From Takakia lepidozioides (taxonomy: Eukaryota > Streptophyta > Takakiopsida > Takakiales > Takakiaceae), in the NCBI GenBank assembly GCA_030704615.1, contig CM060734.1, positions 36,844,042 through 36,908,041 of the forward strand: a stretch of 64,000 bases of DNA. The letters are read 5' to 3'. This document shows positions 9,661 through 20,599 of this stretch, in pieces. Made by a program: the position numbers and the translations under genes. How positions within the stretch are numbered: the stretch's first letter is position 1; every line of letters starts with the position of its first letter. The notes beneath the pieces are model-generated. The model was not told where the DNA came from, made no database searches, and was given only the letters and a program-made list of their open reading frames with translations.

Positions 9661-12566
9661 CCCAAAATTCCGGATGGTCATGTGTCAAGGAAACGTCACA
9701 GATTACAGCAGTCAGCGGCGGTCGTGTCCGACGATGAAAGAACAACATCTGGCGTTCTGTTATCCCTTCAACATTCACCTGCCTCTAGTGACCCGCCTCA
9801 GAATCGAAAGATAAATCTATCAAAGGTAATAAGTATCTCCTTCACCTCGTCATCTGTCTTATTGTTTCTGGCTTCCTAGTAATCATTACATATATCATTT
9901 ACATTGTCGACACTACTTGACACACATGAACCTCACGCGATTGCGCGTGGTTGCAGGATACTCAGAGACTCCCGATTGTGCTTGTTTGTCTCAAGTCACA
10001 ATCCGGTGTCGTAATGCTGAGTCAGGACCCCTTTTGCAAAATATTACATTTGGGAGTCAGGATTATAGACACTAGGTATACCACAAAATGCAAGTATGTC
10101 GTAGCATTTTTTGAGTTGCAAGAAATACTGGAAATAATTTATTTTTGGGTCAGATAACATAAACTAATGGGCTCTTTGGGATGGTTCAGAACGTTGTTAC
10201 TCAAGTGGTGTCCGAAGTTACCAATGTGTGGTGTCCGAAAACACAAGCGCATGTTGCTGGTCCTGAGTGTCAATGGACTTCTTTGCTACAGACCACCTCC
10301 TACCGAAGGTGAGTTGTTTAAACAGAGGTTCCACTTGAGGAAAGTAACAATTAGGGTGCCGCGAACCGTTCGTGGTTCCAAGACCTGGAGTGTTGGAGTT
10401 TCTTCGACTTGCATTGATTCATTTTCATGTAGCGATTTGGTCTTGTTCTGAGAGGGATACTGTATTCAAGATGATGGAGTGTTTCGTTCCTCCAGAAATT
10501 ATGAAACAATTTCGTTTCATTTGGTCTGCCGAACATTACACAGATACAGCTGGACATATTAAGCTTGGAATGAAATATTTTATTAAAGATATTAAGAGTA
10601 TTCTCGTAAAATTTAGTGGGAAAGAATTTGCTAGGCAGGGGCAAATTCTACTGGTCGATGATGACCTATCCAAGGCACTCTGAAACCCAGTGAATACTGG
10701 AGTCTTCCCAATCACATTCAAGGAATGAGGATGATTTGGTTGACCTCACCAAAGCATTGTGGCCTTTTCTCTCGGGCTTGATTGGAGCCGGCCAATCCGT
10801 TGTTGATTATGTCAGCAAGAACTCCTACAAATCTTTTGGCCCACCGATAGATCGAAATCACGTCCATTGGTCCTGGTTTGGAAGATTTATTGATGCTTCT
10901 ATTCGGCACCCATCGCAAAAAGAACCCGATTATCTAGGTATGTAGTTTAACATTGCCCTATTTTGTGTGTAGTCCATCAATTTTACTTCAACCTCCATTT
11001 GTACTTATACGTATGTTGACTTCACATGACTTTTGTGAGATCAATGATATTTCAATGATCTTTGTATTTTCTTTAACAATTCTCTTCTATGCTGCTTCCA
11101 CACAGTTATATTCCAGTGTCAAGTTCAGAATCAAATTCGACAGGAGAAGAAAGAAGAACGGCAGCGGAAGGCTGAGCAGAGGGACCGCGAGGCTTTATGT
11201 TTGTCAAGGTCATCAAGTACAGCTACCAGTGATGTGTCTGGTCATATCTTATATCAATCTCCGACTATATCCATCTCCTCGGGTGCACAGAGTTCCGCCA
11301 TCAGTGGTAACCGACGGCGATCTCGCATATATGCCTTGAGTGTGAGCCGTTTGGGAAACAACTCTATATTATTGATGAATTAAACTATGGCCGGCCTGTT
11401 CATTACACACATTCGTTATTTAACACCTCAATGTTATGCTCATATTATGCCAGATCATGTCGGCCTTAATGTTGGTCATCGAAGTTTGAGAGAAATCACG
11501 CGCGATCGCGCGTGGTTCCTTCATATCTCCTCTTGTGGAGCTCGCATGGATCAGCAGTGCCATCAAATGTTATCAAAACACGTTGACTTCATTGTCAGTG
11601 GAGGCAATAACAGATCAGGCTGGAGGTTGGAGGAGTTCGTTGTGTACTTGATCCAGACCGAAGATGCTGTCAGGTCGTGCGAAACGTAATGTCGAAACTT
11701 TCAAAATTATTTCATAATATTTAAAGAGAAGGAATTTTACGATGTTTGCATATTACGATGGGGACCAAGTGACACGATCATCATCTATGACTGAATTCGG
11801 GTTCCTAACACAAAATTCAAGCACCCACGATGGTTGTCTCATTTGTTCCTGTGCGGATTGTGAAGCTCTGTTAAAACCTCTCTTCAAATGGATTGAAGTA
11901 ATTTTGGCGGCTTCGAAATTCCTTCCCTGATAAACTGACAACACCATCGTGGTTGATTGACATCGGGATGCACTCCGCTCGTTATGGTTTTCAATGGTGG
12001 TAAAGGCAGAGATCTGTCGCGCGATCATGTGTGGTTCGAAAAGCGGACTTCATCATTGTCCCGGTTTTCCAGCCGACTGCCTTAGTGTTATATTACCTCA
12101 ACAGTGCCACTTGTCATTGGTTGGAGTGATGCTTTTTATATGCTCACGCAATCAACAACAAAAATGTTGTCATTTGAAGCTGTGAGGATTATGCAGGCAT
12201 AGTGAGTTACTTCAGGTCAGTTACAGCGAGGGAACTCAAGGTATTCGCCGTCCCGGAATATTTCACACCATCATCCTGGATGATTCATTGATGTGTTTCA
12301 TAACACACATTCAAATCATCCGGGCTGATGGTGTCACTTGTTCTTTGGCGGATTGTTCAAAGTATCTTAAAATCCTAGTCTTTAAGTTGTTTGAAGTCAT
12401 TATCCCTGCTTGCATAATCCGATCTCCAACAATTGACAACAACCTCGTGGTGTATTTTTTGGTTCCTATATCCTTCGATTGGAGATTCATTATTTTTTTG
12501 AGGAACACCAACGATTAACATCGCGCGATCACGCGTGTTTTTCTAAGAGCTGACCTGTTTCGATGT
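9660..12566 (+). other. Unrecognised degenerate element with recurrent CGCGCGATCGCGCG palindromes (left part)
   Basis: Short plus-strand frames suggest a decayed multi-exon gene. They include a basic N-terminal segment near 9682, a segment at about 10450-10683, one near 10800-10930, and a charged, coiled-coil-like Q/E/R/K-rich segment near 11120-11200 followed by a Ser-rich tail ending at 11383. None matches a family I know. From about 11390 to 12540 the DNA consists of diverged tandem segments of roughly 450-550 bp. Near-palindromes of CGCGCGATCGCGCG occur at about 9933, 11498, 12017 and 12520. The unit is interrupted at 12567 by the Mutator-like element and seems to resume at 18802. Confidence 0.4.
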
Positions 12567-12577
12567 CCAACATTGCA
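12567..12577. repeat. Left target-site duplication of the Mutator-like element
   Basis: CCAACATTGCA occurs here and again, in direct orientation, at 18791-18801. An 11-bp duplication is close to the 9-11 bp typical of Mutator-like elements. Confidence 0.75.
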
Positions 12578-13095
12578 GGACGTGACTTCCACGTGAGCGT
12601 GAGAGCGTACGCTCACGCAGAGGTGATGTGGCATGAGCGCAGGCTCACACCAGCTGATGTGGCGTGAGCGTGAGGCTGACGTGGCAGTCGTCAGAATAAC
12701 GTGGCATCTGGACAACTTGCCAGATGCCATGTCATCAGAAACATGTAGCACCTATAGCCGTGGCATTCATTCATGCAAAACACCAAAAATTAAAATGCAA
12801 GAACGACTTGTGAAAGCATTTGCATCCATTCCATTTATTTTCGAACGACTACACACAAGAAAGAAATGGCACACATTGCACAACATAATTTGAGACTGCA
12901 TTGGCATCAAATATATGAAGGGACATCAAGTTCAAGTTTCAACTCTTGTGAAATCCAGTAATGGAATTTGTAGATGACCAAAGTGAAGAGGATGCTATGT
13001 GCTCCTATCCCGCTGCATAAGTGTATTCACCTCGTTGAAACTCATGGTGGCCTGGTGAATGAAGATGTCGCGTCTGGGATCACATACCATTCTGT

Positions 13096-15471
13096 TCAAG
13101 AAGATAAAATACAGATGCTTGCAGGGTATAAATTTGCCTGTCGTTCCCAAACTTGTTGTAAGCATGCCAACAAAATATGGACAGGTGCGTTGGGGAAATT
13201 TGAAACTGTGATGTCGTACAACCGGTCGTGCATAGCAGATGTGGAGCTCATCATAGTGTAGATTCGTCCATACCCGGGATGTGGAACTTCCGTAGTGTCT
13301 GTAACACGACATTGAAGCATTCGAGCGGATTCCACCTTGCCGAAATGCTCGGCAGTCGGAGGGAAACGACGAACCAACTTCCCATTTCGTTTTGTTGGCC
13401 ATGCATCAGCGTTCGGTGGTGGCACTCCAGAACTTGCTGAAGTAGAAGCATCTGCATGTACAGAGGGGGCTCGCTGAAGGGAGAAGCCTGCCTCCTCCAG
13501 CATGGCAATCTCGTGAGTTGTGAGATGCGTCCCCACCTTCACAGGCCAAACGCTTGGTGGAGGAGGCTTCATGACAACCGATGGTCGCACAGTCCCACGC
13601 ACGCACCTACCACAGTCGTCAGGGCAGAACCAGAATTTGTGGTTCTTCGCCTCGGCTTGCCCGTAAGGCGTGAACAAACCAGTGAAGGTCGGAGCCGGAG
13701 TGCGGACCTTGCCTCTGGATATGGAGAACTTGCATTTCTCACGATTGGTTGCTCTGATTGCCGTGCACTTCACTCGAGATCCAACAGTGGTGCGTTCTAT
13801 GTGCCAGACTTCGTCGGGGCACATGGACTCCACCACAGGGGGGAGCACGTTCGCCTCCTGCCCCATTGCACTCACTATGGGAGATGGCTGCCTTTGGCTT
13901 CGTGACAAAGGATCGTCTGCACTGGATATGCCGGAAACGAACCCTCTGATGAAATGGAACACGCGACATGGAGAAGTTGTCCCTGTCCGGCCTGTGGGAG
14001 TCCGCATCCGACCCAGGAGGGGTGTTCAATTTCCGTTTACAAGACCCGAATCTCTCCTCACCCTCCAGATGGGGAACTCTGGACACCAGTGGAGTTCCTT
14101 CCGCACACATGCTGACAGCCCTGGCAATCTTGTTCGGATCCCCTGATCTTCTTGCTGCTTGCAACATCAACTCGGATCTGGACCCTTGCCACCAATGCCA
14201 CCCTGCAAGAACTCCCGATATCTTGTCTATTGCAGTAGAGCTCGAATCAAATCATCTGCCGTCGCCACATACAAATCCCGGCCCCGCTTTCTAGATTGCT
14301 GCAACCATACATTGTGCACCGTCTCTGCCAAATTGCAAGAGGGCATGTCCGCCATCTCCTCAATTGACAAGTGCTGCAAAATGGAAAAACATATATCAGA
14401 AAGAGGACAGGCACACCCCACCACAACAGACATGACTGGAAATGGATACAAAGTCAATGAAATTTTTCAAGTTTTCAAATGCACACACCGTTGTCATGCA
14501 TGCTCCCCATTGTCTGTACCGGAAGTGCCAAAATGCCAGCCAGTCTTCTAGCACTCTCATACTGTCTTTTGATGCAGCCCCAGATGAGAACCACCAGGCA
14601 CGAATTGTCTGGAACAATGTATTCGCCTTTGCCATGCTTTTCGCATCTTTGTACTATTTGCATAGCCTAAGATGAATAGGTTGCATTTCCGGTTTGATGT
14701 CTGCCTTTGTATGTTTCTCAAGGGACTGGGTCCAATGGAAAAGACATGTTCGCTCTCTTCCTGGCATTGGCACCTTTGGATCTCCTGATTCAAACACAAT
14801 GCGAATAGCATTGAAGTTCGCTTAAGCACTGTCTGCCAGAAATCCGGCGAAATTTGGACATGGGACACCTTGGGAGTCCATAACGCGAATGAGACTTCTC
14901 CACATGAGCTGCTGCAAATCCGCATCCTCTGATTGCATGTCACACACTGCAATTGTCATGACTCGCTGGTAGAAAGGATCGTAAACATGACACGCCATTG
15001 TAGTCCAGTCTTTCACTCGTTTGACATTATCAAACATAAGGAAACAGTTATGAAGATCGCCACCCTTCTGCATGCGCTTCACAAGACTGACTCCGCTGCC
15101 CTCCCTGGCTGTGGACATTTTAAAAACGTACACTTTGTTGGACCCTTGACCTGGGAACACACTCTTTTGAATTTAGTCATACCTGCTCTGTCGCTTTAAC
15201 TCGAAAATGTTATCAACGTACCCTCTGTTAGCAGAGCCCATCCTCAATGCATTCACCTGGTTTTTAATGTTCGGCGAGCTCAAGGTAGAGAAGTGATCCA
15301 TAACATTGTCCAAGGCTGACCCGTCGAGTTTCCTGCCCACAGAATCTCCTTCACTAAGAATATGGGTTTCAAGGAAAGTCTTGCTTGCTCCAAGAACAAT
15401 TGTGGAGGTGGTGGCTGTTGGATTGTTGCCGTTGTTGCCACATCAAAGGCATCTGGGAGTTCTTCGGCCAA
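13096..15471 (-). pseudogene. MULE-type transposase (multi-exon or frameshifted)
   Basis: Reading the minus strand, an N-terminal frame (15471 to about 15195) is followed by a catalytic-looking segment (15160-14822). This has 'VMTIAVCDMQSED' and then 'FAGFLADSA', resembling the first and second acidic positions of the MULE DDE domain. Further frames continue with 'AWWFSSGAASKDSM...WLAFWHFRYRQWG' (14635-14500), 'MPSCNLAETVHNVWLQQS' (about 14350) and a long frame (14007-13096). The last contains a Cys-rich 'FWFCPDDCGRC' zinc-ribbon-like segment. The switches between frames may be introns or decay; at least the change near 13960-14000 looks like a simple frameshift. I recall similar proteins from early-diverging land plants but cannot verify this. 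Confidence 0.5.
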
Positions 15472-15524
15472 AGGACCTCAGGTGATTCTCTTACTTGCCA
15501 TCTTCTGTCAAGTTTCCAGGGCAT

Positions 15525-16147
15525 GAAAATTGCGTGCGGTGGCGCACGTAATTTTCTTGCCCTCTTTTTTGCTTGATCATTCAGAGTAAGACCACAGGGA
15601 TGCAGGCAATGCATAACAACCAAACCGGGGTGTGACCCACTTCTCACTTTTCATGTACTGCATAGGAGATGGACTTTTACATTGCATAATGGTTGTACCA
15701 TCCCAAGTAGATTAGAGTTCGACAGCTGAGAGAAGGCCATACAGAGAACCTCCAGAAATTGAGTGCGTCAACGCACGCAATTTCAGAATGTTCTTTCTAT
15801 GACCTTCTCTCAGCTGTGCTGAGTTAACAGAGACAGAAGCCCTGAACAGGCAGAAAAGTGAGTGTGAGAGAACCGCCAGAAACTGCGTGCGTTGACGCAC
15901 TCAATTTCTGGAGGTTCTATGTATGGCCTTCTCTCAGCTGTGTTGTGTTAACAAAGACAGAATCCCTGAATAGGCAGAAAAGTGAGTGTGAGAGAACCCC
16001 CAAAAATTGCGTGCGTCAACGCACGCAGTTTCTGGAGGTTTGCATACTTTTATGGAAGAGAGTAGATTGACTTTGGGTATGAAATAGGCAAAGAAATGAG
16101 TAGCTTTCAAAGGGTGGAAAATTGCGTGTGTTAAAGCACGCAATTTC
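15525..16147. repeat. Cluster of five hairpin palindromes with tandem ~120-bp units
   Basis: Imperfect palindromes of the form 'AATTGCGTGCGTCAACGCACGCAATT' occur at 15525-15556, 15755-15784, 15876-15911, 16002-16033 and 16117-16147. A sixth lies in a putative intron at 18243-18272. Each has 11-15 bp arms around a GTCAAC/GTTGAC-like core. The middle copies sit in repeated units that share 'cttctctcagctgtg', 'gttaaca.agacagaa' and 'aggcagaaaagtgagtgtgagagaac'. The cluster lies between the divergent genes of the element and could act as regulatory or replication/recombination sites. No function is demonstrated. Confidence 0.7.
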
Positions 16148-16183
16148 TGGAAAGTCTTTTACATTCGTAACCTTTCATTTTGA

Positions 16184-18641
16184 GTGCAGACGAAGAAAAG
16201 GAAAGGTGCTACTCAGGTCAAGGAAGAAGTGATTGAGCAGGAACTGGTGGTTGTTGAGGAGGAGGACGATGGCAGGCCATATGAAGACAGAGCGAAAGAT
16301 CTGCTTTCATTCTCCAAAGTGAATTCTGCCCAAGTCATCAAGGCGATGGGCGTCCTTGGGGGAAAAATAATGATACCCCTATGCCGTTTGATCTCCATGC
16401 CCTTCGTTCGACCAGCTCTGACGAACGACATTCAAAAGTTGGAACAGGATTTTTGCCATGGGTACATAGAGGGTCAATCAGTTTTTTACGTCTCCTTGGC
16501 AGACTCCGCTGGCAGAGAGGTGTTGGTGGACGAGTCCATTGTTGGAGGCTGGGATCCTATCTGGCGACAAATAAACGATGAGTTCAAATCTATCATTTGC
16601 AAGAGGCTCGTCACCCAGCCTTTATCTGGCAAGATGTTTCATGTGTGGGATGGCAACCACTGATTGCTTGCCTGGAGGAACATGATCGAGAGATATCATA
16701 GCACCGAGGAGGAGTGGCACTACTCTGTGGCCTCAATGGTGCTGGATCCCAAGGGAAACATCATTGCACTGCTGACGGCAATACATGACGTTAACAAGTA
16801 AGTGTCTTCTTCACCTGTTATTGTCCGCATTTTTTCCTTCACTGTCTCTTTGCTTTTAGCACTCACTGACGACACACCACTGTATGTGGCAGGGGAACTG
16901 AAACCGCCCATGTGACAACAAACCTTCTTCACACACTATTCAGGATCCAGAATATCGGTCAGATGCCCCTCAATTCATTCAAGAGCATCCTGAGTGCGGA
17001 GTCATTCAAGAAATGTTTGACATCGAAAACGTCAGATACCTGGTACAAGCTGACGAGGGAAGCATTCATGGAGTACATGTACACTGTAAGTATTCCATCG
17101 CTCTGGCCTTCCATTGTCTATTGTGATATTGTCAGTAACAAGTGATCTCATTCCGGATTACGTTTTGCAGCAAGAAATAGCTGAAGCTGGAGAGAGAGGA
17201 GAAGCGGAGTACTATTTAAAAAACCCGGAGAGTCTGAGGATGTCCAAGGGAGTGGCGGAAGCCATGAAGTTTATGATGAATGAGATACGGAAGAAGCTCA
17301 TGAGCGCTTTCGTGAAATAGCTGAGAATAGCTGACCTTGATTTTGGTCCCGAGTTTCTTAACCAGGTGAGGATCCACTGGAACAATAACACCAAACCGGA
17401 GATGACACAGGAAAAGCTTCACCGGTTGTCAACTGCAGCTGTGGAAGCTGACCAGAAAGTGAAATGGTTGGAGATTTGGAATTCCGACCCAACTGTCAAG
17501 GATACATACTACTTCCCTAGGGGTGAAAGAGATGAGAACACCGGGCACATCAAACCCTTCAGCGACCAAGTTCTTGATACATGGTTGCACAAAGCCACCT
17601 ACTGGAGCCAGGTACTTTTCAGGACTTTATGTGCTTGAAATTTTTGAGAATATCTTCCCATGAATGGACTCTAACCCATGCATATGTATACCTGCAGATT
17701 GAAGCTCGTGCAAACAAGGTGCTGGAGAAACAGCTTTATGACTACAAAATTACTATGACCGTGCCCGAGGACACTCTGGAGGATTACTTGAGGCAGTGCA
17801 AGGCCACAGCTTGGAGCAACTGCTTCTTAACAAAACTCCTGTCTGTTTTCAGGTTTCGAAAGGGTAGTGTTGGGTCAATGGTTCTCTGAAACCATGTTGT
17901 GCCGACATGGTGATTGTGGACATTCCGGATGGGCTGCCAGTACCGGACATCCTACCCACAGGCACTTGCCCAACATGGAATGGATTTGATGAGAGGTACT
18001 GGCGGTGGGTCTTTTCATTTTGCAATTTTTTTTTATCGGATGCAGGGGTTCTTGTAATGATCCAGTCGGTCAATACGAAATGTTGACGGGAGCTTGCAAG
18101 CTACCTCAAGGCCTCGGGGATGAAAATCATCAAAACGTGGAATGGTGTGAACAACCTGTACTTGACAAAGGGCGACTGTCCCGGACAAATGGTAATCAAC
18201 TTTCTCTTGCCAGCTTCATTTTAAGTTCCATTTCACCCCTGCAGAAATGAGTGCGTCAACACACTCATTTTCATAGACTTCAAACACTGTTCTTTCCAGA
18301 TGATTTTTTTTGGATTCACTAATATATGCTTCATGTTATCTTGTGTGTAGACCCGCCTTTTTGAGGCCGTCTGCCTCGTCAGAGTGCACCCTGCTTCAAC
18401 TCCCACAGCAGTGAAAGAGTTCAGGCTTCATGGGGGAGGTTTTTTCATCAACGATAAGTTCGATCCAGTGGTGGACGACATGGACTACAATTACGTGGAT
18501 TCCAATGTATGCTTGCGAAAGTCCAACTCCACACCATGGAGAGGGGCCAAGGAGAAGAGCCCAACATTTATTCAAACAACTGTGGAGACTTGTTCCCATC
18601 CGGGGGCGCGTATCGTGGGCCTGTTCGGTCCGCGGTTATAG
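16184..18641 (+). pseudogene. ParB/sulfiredoxin-like and DNA-methyltransferase-like protein, decayed
   Basis: Putative exons: 16184-16797, 16893-17085, 17171-17611, 17699 to about 17998, 18046-18191 and 18351-18641, each with GT/AG borders. Exon 1 holds 'FYVSLAD', then 'HVWDGNH*LLAW', which matches the DGxHR motif of the ParB/Srx fold except that the Arg codon is TGA. Exon 4 has 'CCADMVIVDIPDGLP', placed like motif IV of amino-methyltransferases (canonical D/N/S-PP-Y/F/W). The last exon has 'EKSPTFIQTTVETCSHPGARIVGLFG', placed like motifs X-I in the permuted beta class, then stops just before the element end. In-frame stops lie at 16661, 17318 and 18084, with a frameshift near 17860. An acceptor-like 'gtgcag' at 16181-16186 means the real start may be in an upstream exon. 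Confidence 0.5.
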
Positions 18642-18790
18642 GGCCATGCCTATGAAAATGACGTGGCATGACGTGACGTGGCGTCAGGCACACTGGCGAG
18701 GTCGGCTAACGTGGCGTCAGACCCGTCAGCCAACGTGACAATAACTGATGACGTGGCGTGAGCCCGCCTAGGCTCACGCGGAAGCATCCC

Positions 18791-18801
18791 CCAACATTGC
18801 A
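18791..18801. repeat. Right target-site duplication of the Mutator-like element
   Basis: Direct copy of CCAACATTGCA, identical to 12567-12577. The sequence after it appears to continue the interrupted flanking unit. Confidence 0.75.
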
Positions 18802-19920
18802 CACCAAAATAGTGTTACGAGGAGGCAAAATGTCAGCAATTGAACGTCAATCTCCAGCGTCATTCTTGTCGTTTTCATGTGGACGGGACGCCAAAGAAGG
18901 AACAATCTGTGCAAACAATCTTAACAATTATATGTACTTCAAGGTGTTTGATACTGCTTATGTTCATGTAGCTGATTTATATAGTAGTCTTTTTGCTATT
19001 CCCATTCCAACAACATCAAGTCCACTGAGACTGCCATATTCCGAAATCGGTATCAGGTACCACCTACATGAAACCATCAGCTAAAAATGAAATCTCCAAT
19101 TCATTCAATCCCAGCCCGGAGAATTATCTCAAGCTGCTGGCCAACTACTTGTGGGCTAGGGTGTTTCTTTGGAGTCGCATACAATGAATCGAAGATCTAG
19201 TTCTCAGTTGACATGCAGCTGATGGTTTCATATTGGTCAATGATGGTGGGCCGTGGCTGATACGAGAGTCTGAATATGACAGTCGCTGGGGACCTGATAC
19301 TGTTCGAATGGGAATAGCAAAACGACTACTATACAATTCAGCTACAGGAACAACAATAACATCAAAAACCTGGTAGTAAATATGATTGTTGACATTGATT
19401 GTGACAGCTCCAATCAGTTAGTTGGTGGTTATTCAGTTGGAGAACAATTTACGAGTGTTTTACAGTAAATCGTTAGAAGTACCACAGCCCGTCACAGATG
19501 AACCTTGACTGGTCACCCGACTCTATTTCCTTGAAGATTTCGCAAAAAACGTCACTCTCTCCATCAATGTACTTGCCACCGAGCCACTCTCCAGAAGCAT
19601 ACGAGCCGCATAATTCCTCCCCAATTGGATACTTTCAGCATCTTACTCCAAGGTCAGTTACTTGGACATTATGTTTTGAAGAAAATACGAGTAATTCATC
19701 ATCATTGCGATTCACTGAAAGTCTGCAAGGCCACCAATTCTTGGAGAAGTACAGCTGAACTTCGGTCGCACAAGACATTGTTGGTTGGCGTAATATTTGA
19801 GGATATTTTTTGTGGGGTCATCACCATATCCACGATACTCGAGACAACATTTCACAGACTTCTTCTATCTTCTGCTGACAAAAACCTTCGGAACAACGGA
19901 AGAATAGTGATCTGAAAATG
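18802..19920 (+). other. Right part of the interrupted unrecognised element, with an inverted duplication
   Basis: A segment at about 18930-19082 recurs in inverted orientation at about 19212-19375. Shared blocks include 'gctgatggtttcat' and 'gaatgggaatagcaaaa.gactacta'. The plus-strand reading of the second copy gives an open stretch beginning 'GFILVNDGGPWLIRESE', which I cannot assign. The remaining frames to 19920 are short and interrupted. Confidence 0.4.
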
Positions 19921-20350
19921 GTCCCTCCAACCTTGTCAAAATATCGTGATTTTGGGAAATGGCTTTCCTCAAAATATTTTCACCATAAGTACATTGGCCG
20001 ACATCGTCTTGTGTTACCGGAGTTTAGCCCTCTTTCTAGAAGTTGATACTCTCATTGACATGGTTTACGTTACTTGTATTGGTCCATGTCGCATGGCGAG
20101 ACTTACTCAAATGACATGGTTCTGAAATAAAACCTGGTTGTTTATCATCAATGTCTCCCCATTGTCTTTATTTTCATGTCATGGTATTGTGTCATTGTGC
20201 CATGTTTTGTTCACATATTTGATTGATTTGCCTTGTACGTTACATAGTAACGGCATTCACAAGCTCAGTCGCGGTTATGAATATGACTAAGGCATAAGGT
20301 GCTCCAATCATCCATCAGGCCGCGGATCATGAAGTGAGTTATCACCCGAC
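19921..20350. other. Spacer without recognised features
   Basis: No gene, repeat or regulatory element was recognised in this stretch. Confidence 0.4.
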
Positions 20351-20369
20351 ACCCGTTTTTTTAATTTAT

Positions 20370-20590
20370 TTTTTAATGTAAGGGAAACACCTGGGAACGA
20401 ACTCACAAATCAGGCCCCTTAATAGTGAGAGGAGAAAAAAAACCTCTTTCTCAGTAACCGCGCCATGTGGCGTTGGAATGGGACACCACCCAGGAACATA
20501 CCACACCCGTCAGTAGCAAGATTTGACCCCATAATCATTTGGGTGGCACTCAGTGCACTTCACCAACTGAGCTACTGACTGTTGGTATCT
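20370..20590 (-). repeat. tRNA-derived SINE, best-preserved copy
   Basis: Read on the minus strand, it starts AGTCAGTAGCTCAGTTGG with a perfect A box (TAGCTCAGTTGG) and a GTGCAC-containing spacer. The B-box-like 'GGGTCAAATC' follows, and the body ends 'CACTATTAAGGGGCCTGATT...GTTTCCCTTA' with an A-rich tail (20351-20378 on the plus strand as T-rich). It closely resembles the copies at 7144-7345 and 6450-6665. Confidence 0.8.
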
Positions 20591-20599
20591 CATTCAACT

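Larger units (their letters stand above)
12578..18790. mobile_element. Mutator-like element carrying transposase-like and methyltransferase-like genes
   Basis: The 6.2-kb unit lies between two copies of CCAACATTGCA. Its ends are inverted repeats: the left end contains 'CTTCCACGTGAGC', and the reverse complement of the right end contains 'CTTCCGCGTGAGC'. Both subterminal regions are packed with 'TGACGTGGC'-like and 'GTGAGCG/GCTCACGC' repeats. Inside are a transposase-like gene on the minus strand (about 13.1-15.5 kb) and a divergent plus-strand gene (16.2-18.6 kb). A cluster of hairpin-forming palindromes separates them. Both genes are damaged, so the copy is probably immobile. The MULE assignment rests on duplication length, termini and a transposase segment recalled as MULE-like. 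Domain searches would confirm or reject it. Confidence 0.65.

Noticed and set aside
15525-16147. CRISPR-like array from the repeated palindromes
   Set aside because: Eukaryotic context, irregular spacing, spacers that are themselves repeated, and no cas-like genes.
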